38,832 nt of DNA, from the NCBI GenBank assembly GCA_017853205.1, contig JAFMKB010000022.1, positions 1 through 38,832 of the forward strand, given 5' to 3'. A program made the translations under genes and the position numbers. The DNA comes from Gammaproteobacteria bacterium. GTDB taxonomy: Bacteria > Pseudomonadota > Gammaproteobacteria > Pseudomonadales > Pseudohongiellaceae. Below, piece after piece: positions 9,829 to 18,645 of this stretch. Positions within the stretch are counted from its first letter, which is position 1. Each line of letters begins with the position of its first letter. The notes below the pieces were generated by a model that saw only the letters and a program-made list of their open reading frames with translations, did no database searches and was not told the DNA's origin.

Positions 9829-10324
9829 CAACAGCATCATCAGTATCCGCAAAGCTACTTCTCACGACTTCGAGTCGATCTGGTTGTTTTTTGAGGCTAT
9901 CGCACGAGCGGGGGAAACCTATGCGTATGCTCGTGATATCAACAAAGAGTCAGCGTTCTCGCTGTGGCTAGAACAGCCGCGCACAACTTTTGTTGCTGAA
10001 ATTGAGGGTCGAATTGTAGGCAGCTACTACATTAAGACAAATAATTCTGGCCCTGGCAGCCACGTGTGCAACTGCGGTTATATGGTTGCCGATGAAGCGC
10101 GAGGAAGGGGAGTGGCGAGAGAAATGTGCCTGCATTCGCAAACGCTTGCGAAACGGCTTGGCTATCGTGCCATGCAGTTCAATTTTGTTGCTAGCAGTAA
10201 CGTGGCTGCCGTGGCGCTTTGGAGCAAACTCGGTTTTGCGACTGTCGGCGTCCTGCCGCTTGCCTTTGAGCATCCGGTGTTAGGTTTTGTGGACGCATTC
10301 GTTATGCACAAACCTCTGGTCTAA
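9812..10324 (+). CDS. GNAT-family N-acetyltransferase
   Basis: A 170-aa acetyl-CoA-dependent acyltransferase. The core shows beta-strand 4 and the acetyl-CoA pyrophosphate loop (YMVADEARGRGVAREMC) and the motif B region NVAAVALWSKLGFATVG. N-terminal KATSHDFESIW is typical of GNATs acting on small molecules or protein N-termini. Its substrate cannot be told. It overlaps the end of the aminopeptidase gene by 17 bases, so the two are probably co-transcribed and translationally linked. Confidence 0.88.
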   Translation: MPTETSNSIISIRKATSHDFESIWLFFEAIARAGETYAYARDINKESAFSLWLEQPRTTFVAEIEGRIVGSYYIKTNNSGPGSHVCNCGYMVADEARGRGVAREMCLHSQTLAKRLGYRAMQFNFVASSNVAAVALWSKLGFATVGVLPLAFEHPVLGFVDAFVMHKPLV

Positions 10325-10333
10325 ACCGCTTGC

Positions 10334-11425
10334 CTATGTGATTGCAGGTTCATTCACCGACGCATCATCAGTGAGAGGGTCCATTTCTGCCTGAAACTCT
10401 TCGATTTGACTCGCAGCCGCGCTGGTGCTCTCAAAACGTGCAACGTGGAACAGCGCCTCGCCCTCGTTGACTAAGGGTAGATTTGTCTTGCCGATTATTA
10501 TGCCGCTAAACGGCGCTATCGCCTTGTGTTCCAGATCGCCAAAAGGATCAGAAATGATGCCCAAAACCTCATTCTTCGAGACGCGCGCACCCAGTGGCTT
10601 GATCATACGTAAGATGCCGCTGTGCGGCGCGCGAATCCACGACGAGTCGGTCGCGACAACGGGGATCGGATCATTCTTGCGCGCTTTTTTCTTCGGCAGC
10701 ATGCCAATTTCGCGCATCACCGAATCCACTCCTCGCACGCCTGCGCGGATCGCAACCTCATTAAAGCGAAGTGCCTCGCCGGCTTCATAAACTATAACGC
10801 TCACGCCGAGTCTCTCAGCCTCCTGGCGGAGTGAACCTTCGACTATCTGCGTATTCAGAATCACTGGTGGTATGAAGGCGCTCGCCATACGCTTCGTTTC
10901 ATCGTCGTCGAGCACGGCTCGGATGTGGGGGAAATTCTCTCGGTGTACAGCACCCGTGTGCAGGTCGATACCATGCGTGCAGCGTGACACGATCTCATTG
11001 AGGAACAGGTTGGCGATCCGACCTGCCAACGAACCTGATTCAGAGCCTGGGAATGAGCGATTGAGGTCGCGTCGATCGGGTAGGTAGCGGCTCTGGTTAA
11101 TGAAGCCGAAAATGTTAACAACCGGGATAGCAATGAGTGTGCCGCGCAGTCTGCCGATATTGCGTTGATGCATGACGCGTCGAATGATTTCTACGCCATT
11201 GATCTCGTCGCCGTGGATGGCTGCTGAGATAAAAAGTGTGGGTCCCGGTTTCTTGCCATGGATGACCTGAACGGGCATTTCGAGCGCAGTATGTGTGTAG
11301 AGGCTCGGTACCGGGAGAGCGATTGATGCGCGCTCTCCCGGCTTGATAGTTGTGCCTAAAATGCTGATTGCTGTTTGTCTAGTCTGTCCGTTGCGTGCCA
11401 CTCTTATCTTCTCAGAGAGCTTCAA
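10334..11425 (-). CDS. Succinylglutamate desuccinylase/aspartoacylase-family zinc hydrolase
   Basis: A 363-aa protein of the AstE/AspA family, M14-like zinc amidohydrolases. Zinc ligands His71 and Glu74 lie in AAIHGDEING and His156 in GIDLHTGAV; RRDLNRSFPG supplies the substrate-binding arginine. The C-terminal part (HSGILRMIKPLGARVSK onward) is a lipoyl-like beta domain seen in a common proteobacterial subfamily. The substrate is unknown. It lies 24 bases downstream of rimK on the same strand, in an operon with rimK and the RimB-like protease, so an N-acyl or glutamyl-type amide made or exposed by those enzymes is a reasonable guess. Confidence 0.88.
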   Translation of the reverse strand: MKLSEKIRVARNGQTRQTAISILGTTIKPGERASIALPVPSLYTHTALEMPVQVIHGKKPGPTLFISAAIHGDEINGVEIIRRVMHQRNIGRLRGTLIAIPVVNIFGFINQSRYLPDRRDLNRSFPGSESGSLAGRIANLFLNEIVSRCTHGIDLHTGAVHRENFPHIRAVLDDDETKRMASAFIPPVILNTQIVEGSLRQEAERLGVSVIVYEAGEALRFNEVAIRAGVRGVDSVMREIGMLPKKKARKNDPIPVVATDSSWIRAPHSGILRMIKPLGARVSKNEVLGIISDPFGDLEHKAIAPFSGIIIGKTNLPLVNEGEALFHVARFESTSAAASQIEEFQAEMDPLTDDASVNEPAIT

Positions 11426-11449
11426 AATAGAAGCGTAATAAATTGATTG

Positions 11450-12355
11450 TTAACCTTTTCCTCGGGTTTTTGTTTTGCCGCGTTTGGCGTTCTTTTCCAT
11501 AAACTGAATGATGAGCCCAGCGATGTCTTTGCCTGTCGCATTTTCAATGCCTTCCAGACCAGGCGAGGAATTAACCTCCATTACCAGCGGGCCATGCGCT
11601 GAGCGAAGAATGTCTACACCGCACACATTAAGCCCCATAGTCATTGCTGCACGGACTGCTGTGGTGCGCTCTTCTGGCGTTATCCGTATCAACGACGCGC
11701 TACCACCGCGATGAATATTCGAGCGGAATTCGCCCTCTTTGGCCTGTCGCTTCATTGAAGCGACGACCTTGCCGTCGACAACGAGGCAGCGAATGTCCGC
11801 GCCGCCTGCTTCTTTGATGTATTCTTGCACTAGCACCGAAACTTTCAGTCCCAGAAACGATTCGATTACGCTCTCTGCGGCCTTCCGGGTCTCGGCCAGT
11901 ACTACGCCGATTCCCTGTGTCCCTTCCAGCAGTTTAATCACGAGCGGCGCACCGCCCACCATCTTGATTAAATCTTGGATGTCATCCGGCTTGTTTGCAA
12001 AACCGGTGATCGGTAGACCAATACCTTTACGCGAGAGAAGTTGCAGTGATCTCAGTTTGTCACGCGAACGTGAAATTGCGACTGACTCGTTAAGGGGATA
12101 AACACCCATCATTTCGAACTGACGCAGCACCGCGGTGCCGTAGAATGTCACTGATGCGCCGATGCGCGGAATGATCGCATCGAAGTCCTCGAGGATTTCG
12201 CCTCGATAATGGATCGTCGGCCTATGAGAAGTAATGTTCATGTAACAGCGCAGCGCGTCGAGCACGCGTACCTCATGACCGCGTTCGGTTGCGGCCTCGA
12301 TCAGGCGTCGAGTGGAATAGAGGTTGCGATTGCGTGAGAGCACTGCGATTTTCAT
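11450..12355 (-). CDS. rimK: RimK-type ATP-grasp glutamate ligase
   Basis: RimK adds glutamate residues to the C-terminus of ribosomal protein S6, and can make poly-alpha-glutamate. The 301-aa length matches. Features are the N-terminal pre-ATP-grasp domain ([18 protein letters not shown]), the ATP-grasp region with [14 protein letters not shown], the [16 protein letters not shown] strand, and the metal site [15 protein letters not shown] basic tail ([14 protein letters not shown]) ends it. It overlaps the upstream gene by the four bases ATGA, which shows translational coupling. Confidence 0.95.
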   Translation of the reverse strand: MKIAVLSRNRNLYSTRRLIEAATERGHEVRVLDALRCYMNITSHRPTIHYRGEILEDFDAIIPRIGASVTFYGTAVLRQFEMMGVYPLNESVAISRSRDKLRSLQLLSRKGIGLPITGFANKPDDIQDLIKMVGGAPLVIKLLEGTQGIGVVLAETRKAAESVIESFLGLKVSVLVQEYIKEAGGADIRCLVVDGKVVASMKRQAKEGEFRSNIHRGGSASLIRITPEERTTAVRAAMTMGLNVCGVDILRSAHGPLVMEVNSSPGLEGIENATGKDIAGLIIQFMEKNAKRGKTKTRGKG

Positions 12356-12837
12356 AACTGACTTTCCTTGCTGGCAGCGGGTTTCTTTGCAGCGAGTTCT
12401 TCGCCTTGAGTAAAGGATCGAGCTGGGTCAACAATCAAACTACCCCCGACCAACGAGGTTCGTCCAAGTAGCATTCTAAATGCCATATTTTCTCTATTAG
12501 TGAGGCTGAACTCAGCCTCCCAGCACTTGCCCATAAACTCTACCGTAGTAGAGATGAACAGCCTTTCTTCTTCGTGACCTCCCGAATCTCGGACTATTCG
12601 GCGATCGACAACAGGGGCGCGACAGGTAATCGTATTGCTCAGGTCATCTTGCAGCGGATGCACTTGGAAGATGGCGAATTCTTGTCCGTCGATGATCTCG
12701 GTTTCTATGCTGTATGCGTGAATCGCTGAGGAGCGAGCGCCAGTATCAATCTTTGCTTTGATTGCTTCGATGCCAAGTCCTGGAAGCGATAGCCATTCTC
12801 GCCATCCAACAATAACTTTTTCTTTAATATTAGTCAT
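12352..12837 (-). CDS. RimB-like retropepsin-fold zinc/aspartic protease
   Basis: A 161-aa protein of the Zn_protease family (PF05618-type), related to RimB, which trims the glutamate tail added by RimK in Pseudomonas. The N-terminus [18 protein letters not shown] leads into [12 protein letters not shown], whose DTGA resembles a retropepsin active site. No signal peptide is seen. It is the first gene of a three-gene minus-strand operon, coupled by a 4-base overlap to rimK. Pairing with rimK strengthens the functional guess: control of S6 glutamylation. Confidence 0.88.
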   Translation of the reverse strand: MTNIKEKVIVGWREWLSLPGLGIEAIKAKIDTGARSSAIHAYSIETEIIDGQEFAIFQVHPLQDDLSNTITCRAPVVDRRIVRDSGGHEEERLFISTTVEFMGKCWEAEFSLTNRENMAFRMLLGRTSLVGGSLIVDPARSFTQGEELAAKKPAASKESQL

Positions 12838-13161
12838 TTAATTATATTATTTAATCCAAATAATAATTAATTAGAGGTCTCTACTCTTTCAGAGAGACTC
12901 CGACCCACCGTGTTTTTTTGCTTCGAAGGATAAGCGTCTAACGTCTTGATTTCGAGGTGCTTTACTCAAGGCGCGCGACTATAGCACAAGTCGTTGGCTG
13001 TGACGTTCACAAGTTACATGATTTTTCGTTGAACTGCGCGGCTCGCTTGTTTCAATTAATCATAGTTCTGAGACTTAATTCTTGGTAGCTTTGGTTGGGT
13101 TTAGCCCTGTGAAATACCATACACCTCGCGGGGTCTAGTTTCGTTAAAGAGAGAGGGAGTT
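12838..13161. other. Divergent intergenic region, rimK operon / PQQ dehydrogenase
   Basis: These 324 bases separate two divergent transcription units and must hold both promoters. The left 50 bases are very AT-rich (runs such as AATAATAATTAATTAG). I found no convincing sigma-70 pair, no hairpin with a T-tract and no reading frame of interest. A GAGAGAGGGAG ribosome-binding stretch ends the region before ATG 13162. Confidence 0.5.
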
Positions 13162-15201
13162 ATGCGATTGTTAAGTAGTAATTCGAAGACCCGCAGTATC
13201 CTACGCGGTATGACACTCGGAGCCATTGCGCTTGGTGTCTCCGCCACGGCGGCTGCTCAAAATCCCGAAGAGTGGTTCACGCTTGGTGGAGATTTCGCGC
13301 ATACGCGCTACTCGCCGGCCGAAGAGATTACGGCAGAAAACTTTGCCGACCTCGAGGTCGCTTGGGAATGGGATGGCGCAAGCTTCAAAGCGATAAGCGG
13401 CCGCTCTACGCCCTCGTTGATCGACGGCAAGCTTTTCACCGTTGCGGGCAATAAGCGCTACGTCATCGCGATCGACCCCAAGACAGGGGAGACGATCTGG
13501 TCATACCGCGAACCCGACACGCCTCGAGCTGAATACTCAATGCGCGCTGACTACGGCAAAGGTGTTGGCTACGCTCGCATCGACGGCCGCGGCGTTGTCT
13601 ATATCGTCTCGCCCGGTTTCTTCCTGACAGCACTCGACGCTGATACGGGTGTGCCAATCGAAGGCTTCGGCCAACCGGTGCCAATCGACGGCTTTCCAAA
13701 GACAGGTGTTGTCGACTTGCTTGCCGATCTCGGGCATCCCTACGATCCCTATGAAGGTCTCCCACTCGAGACTGGCTACATCACCTCTTCATCGCCGCCG
13801 ATTGTTGTTAACGATACAGTTGTTGTCGGTAACTCCGCAGAGCAGGGCTACCACCAGTCGCGTGTAGAGAATGTCCCAGGTGATATTCTCGGTTACGATG
13901 CGCGCACCGGCGCGTTTAAGTGGAAGTTTAATGTTATCCCTAAGCCAGGCGAATACGGCCATGAGACATGGGAGAATGATGCATGGGAATGGACTGGTGA
14001 TGTTTCGTCTTGGGCGCCGCTGTCGGCAGACCCCGAGAACAACCTCGTTTACATCCCAACTAACAGCGCGACGATCGACTACTATGGTGGTTTCCGTCCA
14101 GGAGATAATCTTTACGGCGCGGCGCTTATCGCGCTAGATACCCGCACCGGCGAGCGTAAATGGCATTTCCAGATGGTGAAGCATGAAATCTGGAATTTCG
14201 ACAATCCCACTGCGCCTGTACTGCTCGATCTCGATATGCCCGGCCGCGGCAAAGTCCCTGCGGTTGCTCAGATTACAAAGCAAGCGTGGGTTTATGCCTT
14301 TAACCGCATTACGGGTGAACCACTGTGGCCTATTATCGACAAGCCCGTGCCACCATCCATTGTGCCTGGCGAAGTCCTTTCGCCGACTCAGCCGCATGTG
14401 ACAAAGCCTGCGCCTTACGACATGCAAGGTATCACTGTGGATGATCTTGCGGACTTTACGCCTGAGATTCGTCAACAAGCGATAGATGCATTGGCAGACT
14501 ATCAAATGGGTCCTCTGTTTAATCCGCCGATTCACGCGGGTAACGATACTGGAAAGTTTGCTGCGATGAACTGCCCAGGCGGCGCCGGCGGCGCGAACAT
14601 CACAGCGCCCGCTGTTGCCGACCCTGAGACAGGCAAGCTTTATGTGTCTTCGCACAAAGCGTGTTTTGCGCTTCGTCTGATACCCGGAGAGGAGGCTGAT
14701 CTGCTCTACCCGAACACAACTGGTGTAACTCTGTCCGACTGGGCAAACGCTGGACCGGGTGCGACTTCGCGTCCGCCTCGTCATCCCGCGGGCATTCCAC
14801 TTTGGAAGCCGCCCTACAGCCGTATTACTGCGATCGATATGAACACGGGCGATCATTCTTGGATGATTCCGACGGGCGAGACGCCTAATCGTATCAAGAA
14901 CAATCCGGCGCTTGCGGGTATCGATATTGGTAACACAGGCACAGGTGCACTCGTGCCGATGGTCGTCACCAAAAATATGCTGGTTTACTCTGATGCGGCG
15001 AGCGACGGAACGCCGATGCTTTACGCGATCAACAAAGAGACAGGTGAGATCATGGAACAGATCGAAGCGCCTGGTCGTAGCAGCTACGGCATGAGTTCAT
15101 GGGTGCACGATGGGCACCAATACATAATTCTGCAGACAGGCTCTACGCTTACTGCGATGGCTTTGCCTGGAGCTAAGGCGCAGAGCAGTGGCGGTCACTA
15201 A
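13162..15201 (+). CDS. Periplasmic PQQ-dependent dehydrogenase (GDH-like beta-propeller)
   Basis: A 679-aa quinoprotein. A signal peptide covers residues 1-32 (cleavage near ATAAAQ). The mature part opens with WFTLGGDFAHTRYSP, the family entry motif, and carries propeller repeats (GETIWSYREP, GAFKWKFNV, GERKWHFQM, GDHSWMIPT). No membrane domain is fused, unlike E. coli Gcd, and I see no vicinal Cys-Cys pair of the methanol/ethanol dehydrogenase type and no CxxCH heme motif. It should oxidise an alcohol or sugar and pass electrons to a partner; the substrate is unknown. No PQQ synthesis gene is in the window. It stands alone and ends in a strong terminator. Confidence 0.85.
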   Translation: MRLLSSNSKTRSILRGMTLGAIALGVSATAAAQNPEEWFTLGGDFAHTRYSPAEEITAENFADLEVAWEWDGASFKAISGRSTPSLIDGKLFTVAGNKRYVIAIDPKTGETIWSYREPDTPRAEYSMRADYGKGVGYARIDGRGVVYIVSPGFFLTALDADTGVPIEGFGQPVPIDGFPKTGVVDLLADLGHPYDPYEGLPLETGYITSSSPPIVVNDTVVVGNSAEQGYHQSRVENVPGDILGYDARTGAFKWKFNVIPKPGEYGHETWENDAWEWTGDVSSWAPLSADPENNLVYIPTNSATIDYYGGFRPGDNLYGAALIALDTRTGERKWHFQMVKHEIWNFDNPTAPVLLDLDMPGRGKVPAVAQITKQAWVYAFNRITGEPLWPIIDKPVPPSIVPGEVLSPTQPHVTKPAPYDMQGITVDDLADFTPEIRQQAIDALADYQMGPLFNPPIHAGNDTGKFAAMNCPGGAGGANITAPAVADPETGKLYVSSHKACFALRLIPGEEADLLYPNTTGVTLSDWANAGPGATSRPPRHPAGIPLWKPPYSRITAIDMNTGDHSWMIPTGETPNRIKNNPALAGIDIGNTGTGALVPMVVTKNMLVYSDAASDGTPMLYAINKETGEIMEQIEAPGRSSYGMSSWVHDGHQYIILQTGSTLTAMALPGAKAQSSGGH

Positions 15202-15247
15202 TACACCCGTGAGTAAATAACTCATCCGCCGCTTAATACGGCATCGG

Positions 15248-15284
15248 AAAAAGCCGAATGACAGCAACGTCATTCGGCTTTTTT
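15248..15284. terminator. Bidirectional intrinsic terminator
   Basis: A 14-base perfect stem (15248-15261 with 15270-15283) around an 8-base loop has an A-run on the left and a T-run on the right. It can end the quinoprotein transcript on the plus strand and the convergent dedA transcript on the minus strand. Confidence 0.92.
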
Positions 15285-15330
15285 ATGTCTGATGAGAAAG
15301 CAGGGTTCAGCGGGCGCTAAAAGCGAGAGC

Positions 15331-15882
15331 TTAAACGAGTTTGTCGACTCCAGTTGCGAGCAGGACCAATGCGCCTGCCCATGTCGCGCATGAGAGCGTA
15401 TCGATTAAGATAAAGCGATTAGGAGCGAATCCGCTTGTCCCAAGTAGCGCTGGGACGATGCTGCGAATCGCGGGCACGAATCGACCGATTGGCACCGCGA
15501 TTCCTCCCCACCGAGCGATCATATTTTCTGTTTTCAGAATACGATCCGCATGGCGAATAAAGAGCCGCGTATGGTGGAGTCGTGGTCCTAAAAAGCGGCC
15601 GAAAAAAAAGCCCACATGGTCACCGAGCATTGCACCTGCAGCCGCGGATATCGCAAGTTGGGTGCCCGAAATAAGTTCCTGTGAGAGCAGGTACGAGGCA
15701 ATTCCCAGCAGGAAAACACCAGAAACAAAAAGGCCTATTCCTATAAGCGACTCGAAACACGCGAGCATAAAAACGAGTAGCAGCGCACTGTGCGCGTTGG
15801 ACAGAGTAGATTCGCCGCCGATCGATGTGAAGAATGAAAGGTCTATGGGATTTCTCCTGCGTTTTTTATAGCACGAATTCAA
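15331..15882 (-). CDS. DedA-family membrane protein
   Basis: A 183-aa DedA/SNARE-associated-domain protein of the inner membrane; members take part in lipid transport and membrane homeostasis. Visible are the re-entrant, small-residue-rich segment FESLIGIGLFVSGVFLLG, GAMLGDHVGFFFGRFLG, and the conserved GRFVPAIRSIVPALLG followed by a final helix. The only normal in-frame start codon is TTG 15882, with GAAGG six bases ahead. An AGGAG also lies seven bases ahead of an ATA codon at 15846, so the true start is uncertain. It is convergent with the quinoprotein gene and shares its terminator. Confidence 0.88.
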   Translation of the reverse strand: MNSCYKKRRRNPIDLSFFTSIGGESTLSNAHSALLLVFMLACFESLIGIGLFVSGVFLLGIASYLLSQELISGTQLAISAAAGAMLGDHVGFFFGRFLGPRLHHTRLFIRHADRILKTENMIARWGGIAVPIGRFVPAIRSIVPALLGTSGFAPNRFILIDTLSCATWAGALVLLATGVDKLV

Positions 15883-16270
15883 AAGAAGCCTTCGACTACT
15901 ATAACGCAGCCACAGTGATTTTGGCCTGCTTAACGTTCTTGCCCTTTAGGCGTGCAATTTAACGGTGTCGCGCGAAGTTTTGCCTAAAAACGGTGCAACT
16001 CCAGTGCTCTAGCAAGCCTGTTTGTGCGTATTAGTGCTGGCATAATGCTTGCAGATTCAGGCCATTGAAAAAGCTTCTGTATCGTATCGGCTGTGTCTGA
16101 CGAGCATGCGGTGCGTAGTGAATTAAATGATTTAAATCAATACTCTGGTGATTGGCTGGCAGTGACAAAATATGACCCTCATCAACTTCCGTTTACGAGC
16201 TCATCGCGCTAGAGTATGCGGCTATCAGGCCACTTTGTTCGGCTATTAGAAACAGCAGTAGGAACACGCT
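15883..16270. other. Intergenic region upstream of the amine oxidase operon
   Basis: These 388 bases lie between divergent dedA and the amine oxidase gene. They carry an FNR/Anr-like palindrome (listed separately) and a TATGAC hexamer at 16171 that could be a -10 box. No open frame or RNA gene is apparent. Confidence 0.5.
16127..16140 (+). promoter_or_regulatory. Candidate FNR/Anr-type box
   Basis: ATGAT-TTAA-ATCAA matches the FNR/Anr consensus TTGAT-N4-ATCAA at 9 of 10 defined positions and contains the perfect palindrome TGATTTAAATCA. It lies about 130 bases before the amine oxidase start. The promoter itself is not clear, so the spacing to the transcription start is unproven. Confidence 0.4.
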
Positions 16271-17863
16271 ATGAAGAAGTTTGTGTCGAGACGAGAGATC
16301 CTTGGACTAATTGCTAAAGCAGGCGCAAGCGGCGCTGTTTTACAGGCGAGTAACGCTCTCGGTATTGTTCCTGACTCCTATGTCGATATCCCCAAAATCC
16401 CGCCAGCAGACCCGTCGAATCGCCCCAGTGTGGTTGTTTTGGGTGCGGGCGTGGCTGGCTTGACTGCGGCACTCGAGCTCAAAAAGGCGGGTTATAGCGT
16501 GGTGGTGTTAGAGGCTGCTGGACGCGCTGGTGGTCGCAATATGACCGTGCGCCACGGTGATTTGATCGATGAGGTCGGCAATCCTCAGATCTGCGATTTC
16601 GACGACGAGCCGCATATGTATTTCAACGCTGGTCCTGCGCGGATTCCAAGTTCACACCGTAACGTTTTGCATTACTGTAAAGAACTAGGCGTCGAGCTCG
16701 AATTTTTCATTAATGAAAACAAAGAAACCTACATTCAAGACGATGCCATGCTCGATGGTAAACCCATAAAGAATCGCGAGTTCACCACCAACGCGCGTGG
16801 CTTCATGGCAGAGATAATGGCGAAAAACTTCACCAATGCCGAACTAGATCAACCCTTCGATCAATGGGAGGTCGAAGCATTGATGCGGGCGCTGCGTCGA
16901 ATTGGCGATCTCGATGAAGATATGCTCTACAAAGGCAGTATCCGCGGGGGGTATTCGCATGGAGGTTTTCTGGAGCATGGCCATGCGCTCGAGGCAGTCG
17001 CATTAAGAGATCTTCTTAAGACCGATCTCTTCAGCATGGCGCTAGGCCAAAATGAGGGTGAAACAGGCCCCATGTTGTTCCAGCCAGTAGGCGGCATGGA
17101 TCAGATTATCAAGGGCTTTCTGCGCAAGCTCCCTGACGAAGTGTTTTACAACGTCATGGTGACCTCGGTGATGCTGCAGAATGATGGGATAGAGGTGGTC
17201 TACGAGCATAAAGGCATAAAGTATAAAATCGAGGCTGACTACTGTTTCAACAGTATTCCGACGCATTTGATGACAGGCATCGACAATAATTTTTCGGCAG
17301 ACTACAAAGAAGCGATGGCATATCCGCGCAGGGGTGAAGCCTACAAATCAGCCTTCCAAGCGAAAGAGCGCTTCTGGGAGAAAGACGACATCTTTGGAGG
17401 GATTTCGTGGACTAATCAACCTATCGAGCAGATATGGTATCCGCCGCATGGAATGTATAAAGAGAAAGGAATCATCCTCTCTGCTTACAACTATGGCGGT
17501 GGAATGCATTTTACTCAGCTTACACAGGAAGAGCGCATTGAGACCGCGATCCGACAAGGTGAAAAGGTCCACCCGAACTACCGTAATCTGGTCGAGAAAG
17601 GTATTACCATCGCTTGGCATCGAATGAATCATATGCTTGGCTGTTCAGCGCGTTGGCAAAAGAGTCGCAGCGGCTTCACGCAAGAAGAGGAACGATTATT
17701 CCAAACTCTGCGTCAGCCTGCGGGGAATAGACACTACACAATCGGCGATCAGATAACTAAACATACTGCGTGGCAGGAGAGCGCGATTCTCTCGGCCCAC
17801 TGGGCGATTAATGACATGCTAACTCGAAAATCGGGCGGCGCAATGCCTGGTCAGCGCGTTTAA
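16271..17863 (+). CDS. Tat-exported flavin amine oxidase
   Basis: A 530-aa FAD protein of the monoamine/L-amino-acid oxidase family. It begins with a twin-arginine signal (SRREILGL, Arg7-Arg8), so it should be exported folded with FAD. The dinucleotide fold is VVLGAGVAGLTAALEL (Gly58, 60, 63), then EAAGRAGGRN. The C-terminal FAD site shows HTAWQESAILSAHWA, close to the family's T-x-W-x-x-G-A-x-x-S-G pattern. It should oxidise an amine or amino acid to an imine in the periplasm. Next come a diheme cytochrome c (58 bases later) and RidA, suggesting that electrons go to cytochrome rather than oxygen. The substrate is not identifiable. Confidence 0.9.
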   Translation: MKKFVSRREILGLIAKAGASGAVLQASNALGIVPDSYVDIPKIPPADPSNRPSVVVLGAGVAGLTAALELKKAGYSVVVLEAAGRAGGRNMTVRHGDLIDEVGNPQICDFDDEPHMYFNAGPARIPSSHRNVLHYCKELGVELEFFINENKETYIQDDAMLDGKPIKNREFTTNARGFMAEIMAKNFTNAELDQPFDQWEVEALMRALRRIGDLDEDMLYKGSIRGGYSHGGFLEHGHALEAVALRDLLKTDLFSMALGQNEGETGPMLFQPVGGMDQIIKGFLRKLPDEVFYNVMVTSVMLQNDGIEVVYEHKGIKYKIEADYCFNSIPTHLMTGIDNNFSADYKEAMAYPRRGEAYKSAFQAKERFWEKDDIFGGISWTNQPIEQIWYPPHGMYKEKGIILSAYNYGGGMHFTQLTQEERIETAIRQGEKVHPNYRNLVEKGITIAWHRMNHMLGCSARWQKSRSGFTQEEERLFQTLRQPAGNRHYTIGDQITKHTAWQESAILSAHWAINDMLTRKSGGAMPGQRV

Positions 17864-17921
17864 TACGCGAAAAGTCTCTACTTAGAACCAACATCAGTAT
17901 CCTATTCAAGGTCATTTTCAC

Positions 17922-18572
17922 ATGCGAAACACCAGACTTCTGTTTGCCGTTGCCTTAACGGCTTCTATCGCGGGGCTCTCTAGCTTTAACGCCTATGCAC
18001 AGCAGTATGCGGCGGTCGATACAACTAACCAGCCACTGAGCAACGAAGTCTGTGCGACTTGTCACGGCGGCGAGGGTCAGGGTAATCCCGTTGTAGGAGG
18101 TCCTAGTCTTGCCGGACTCGAGCCGTGGTATCTCCGCAAACAACTCGAAAATTTCCGCGCTGGCATTCGCGGCTCGCAGAAAGATTATATTCCTGGTAAT
18201 GAAATGCAGGCGTCCGTTGCCCGACTCAGCGACGCGGAAATTGATGATCTTGTAAACACCATTGCTGGATGGAAGGTGATCGAGAATGACCATACCATCA
18301 AGGGTGATCTCAGCAATGGGGAAGCGTTGTATGCCAATTGTGCCGCATGCCACGGCGCCGATGGTGAAGGTAATGAGGCGCTGGGTGCCCCGGGCCTCGT
18401 CGAAAGAAACGATTGGTATATGTTTAGGCAAATAAAATTATTCAAGTCGGGCTATCGTGGCGTTCATCCTGATGACACAGCAGGGAAACTCATGAGGCCG
18501 TCTGCTCAGGCCCTTAAGAGCGACCAAGACGTTAACGACGTTCTTGCATACATTAACTCGTTAGATCGCTAA
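17922..18572 (+). CDS. Diheme c4-type cytochrome c
   Basis: A 216-aa periplasmic protein with a signal peptide (residues 1-27, cleavage near AYAQQ) and two class I heme sites: Cys44-x-x-Cys47-His48 (CATCHGGEGQGN) and Cys140-x-x-Cys143-His144 (CAACHGADGEGN). Probable axial methionines are Met95 (NEMQASVA) and Met191 (LMRPSAQAL). The two halves are duplicated, as in cytochrome c4. Placed between the amine oxidase and RidA genes, it is the likely electron acceptor for the oxidase. Confidence 0.93.
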   Translation: MRNTRLLFAVALTASIAGLSSFNAYAQQYAAVDTTNQPLSNEVCATCHGGEGQGNPVVGGPSLAGLEPWYLRKQLENFRAGIRGSQKDYIPGNEMQASVARLSDAEIDDLVNTIAGWKVIENDHTIKGDLSNGEALYANCAACHGADGEGNEALGAPGLVERNDWYMFRQIKLFKSGYRGVHPDDTAGKLMRPSAQALKSDQDVNDVLAYINSLDR

Positions 18573-18645
18573 TCGCGCAAATTACTAAGGCAGTGAATAA
18601 AGAGGGCAGCAGGGCCGAGCCCTCGAGTCAGCCGGAGAAGAATTG

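Noticed and set aside
12838-12846. TATAAT on the minus strand before the rimB-like gene
   Set aside because: It lies only four bases before the start codon, so transcription would begin inside the gene.
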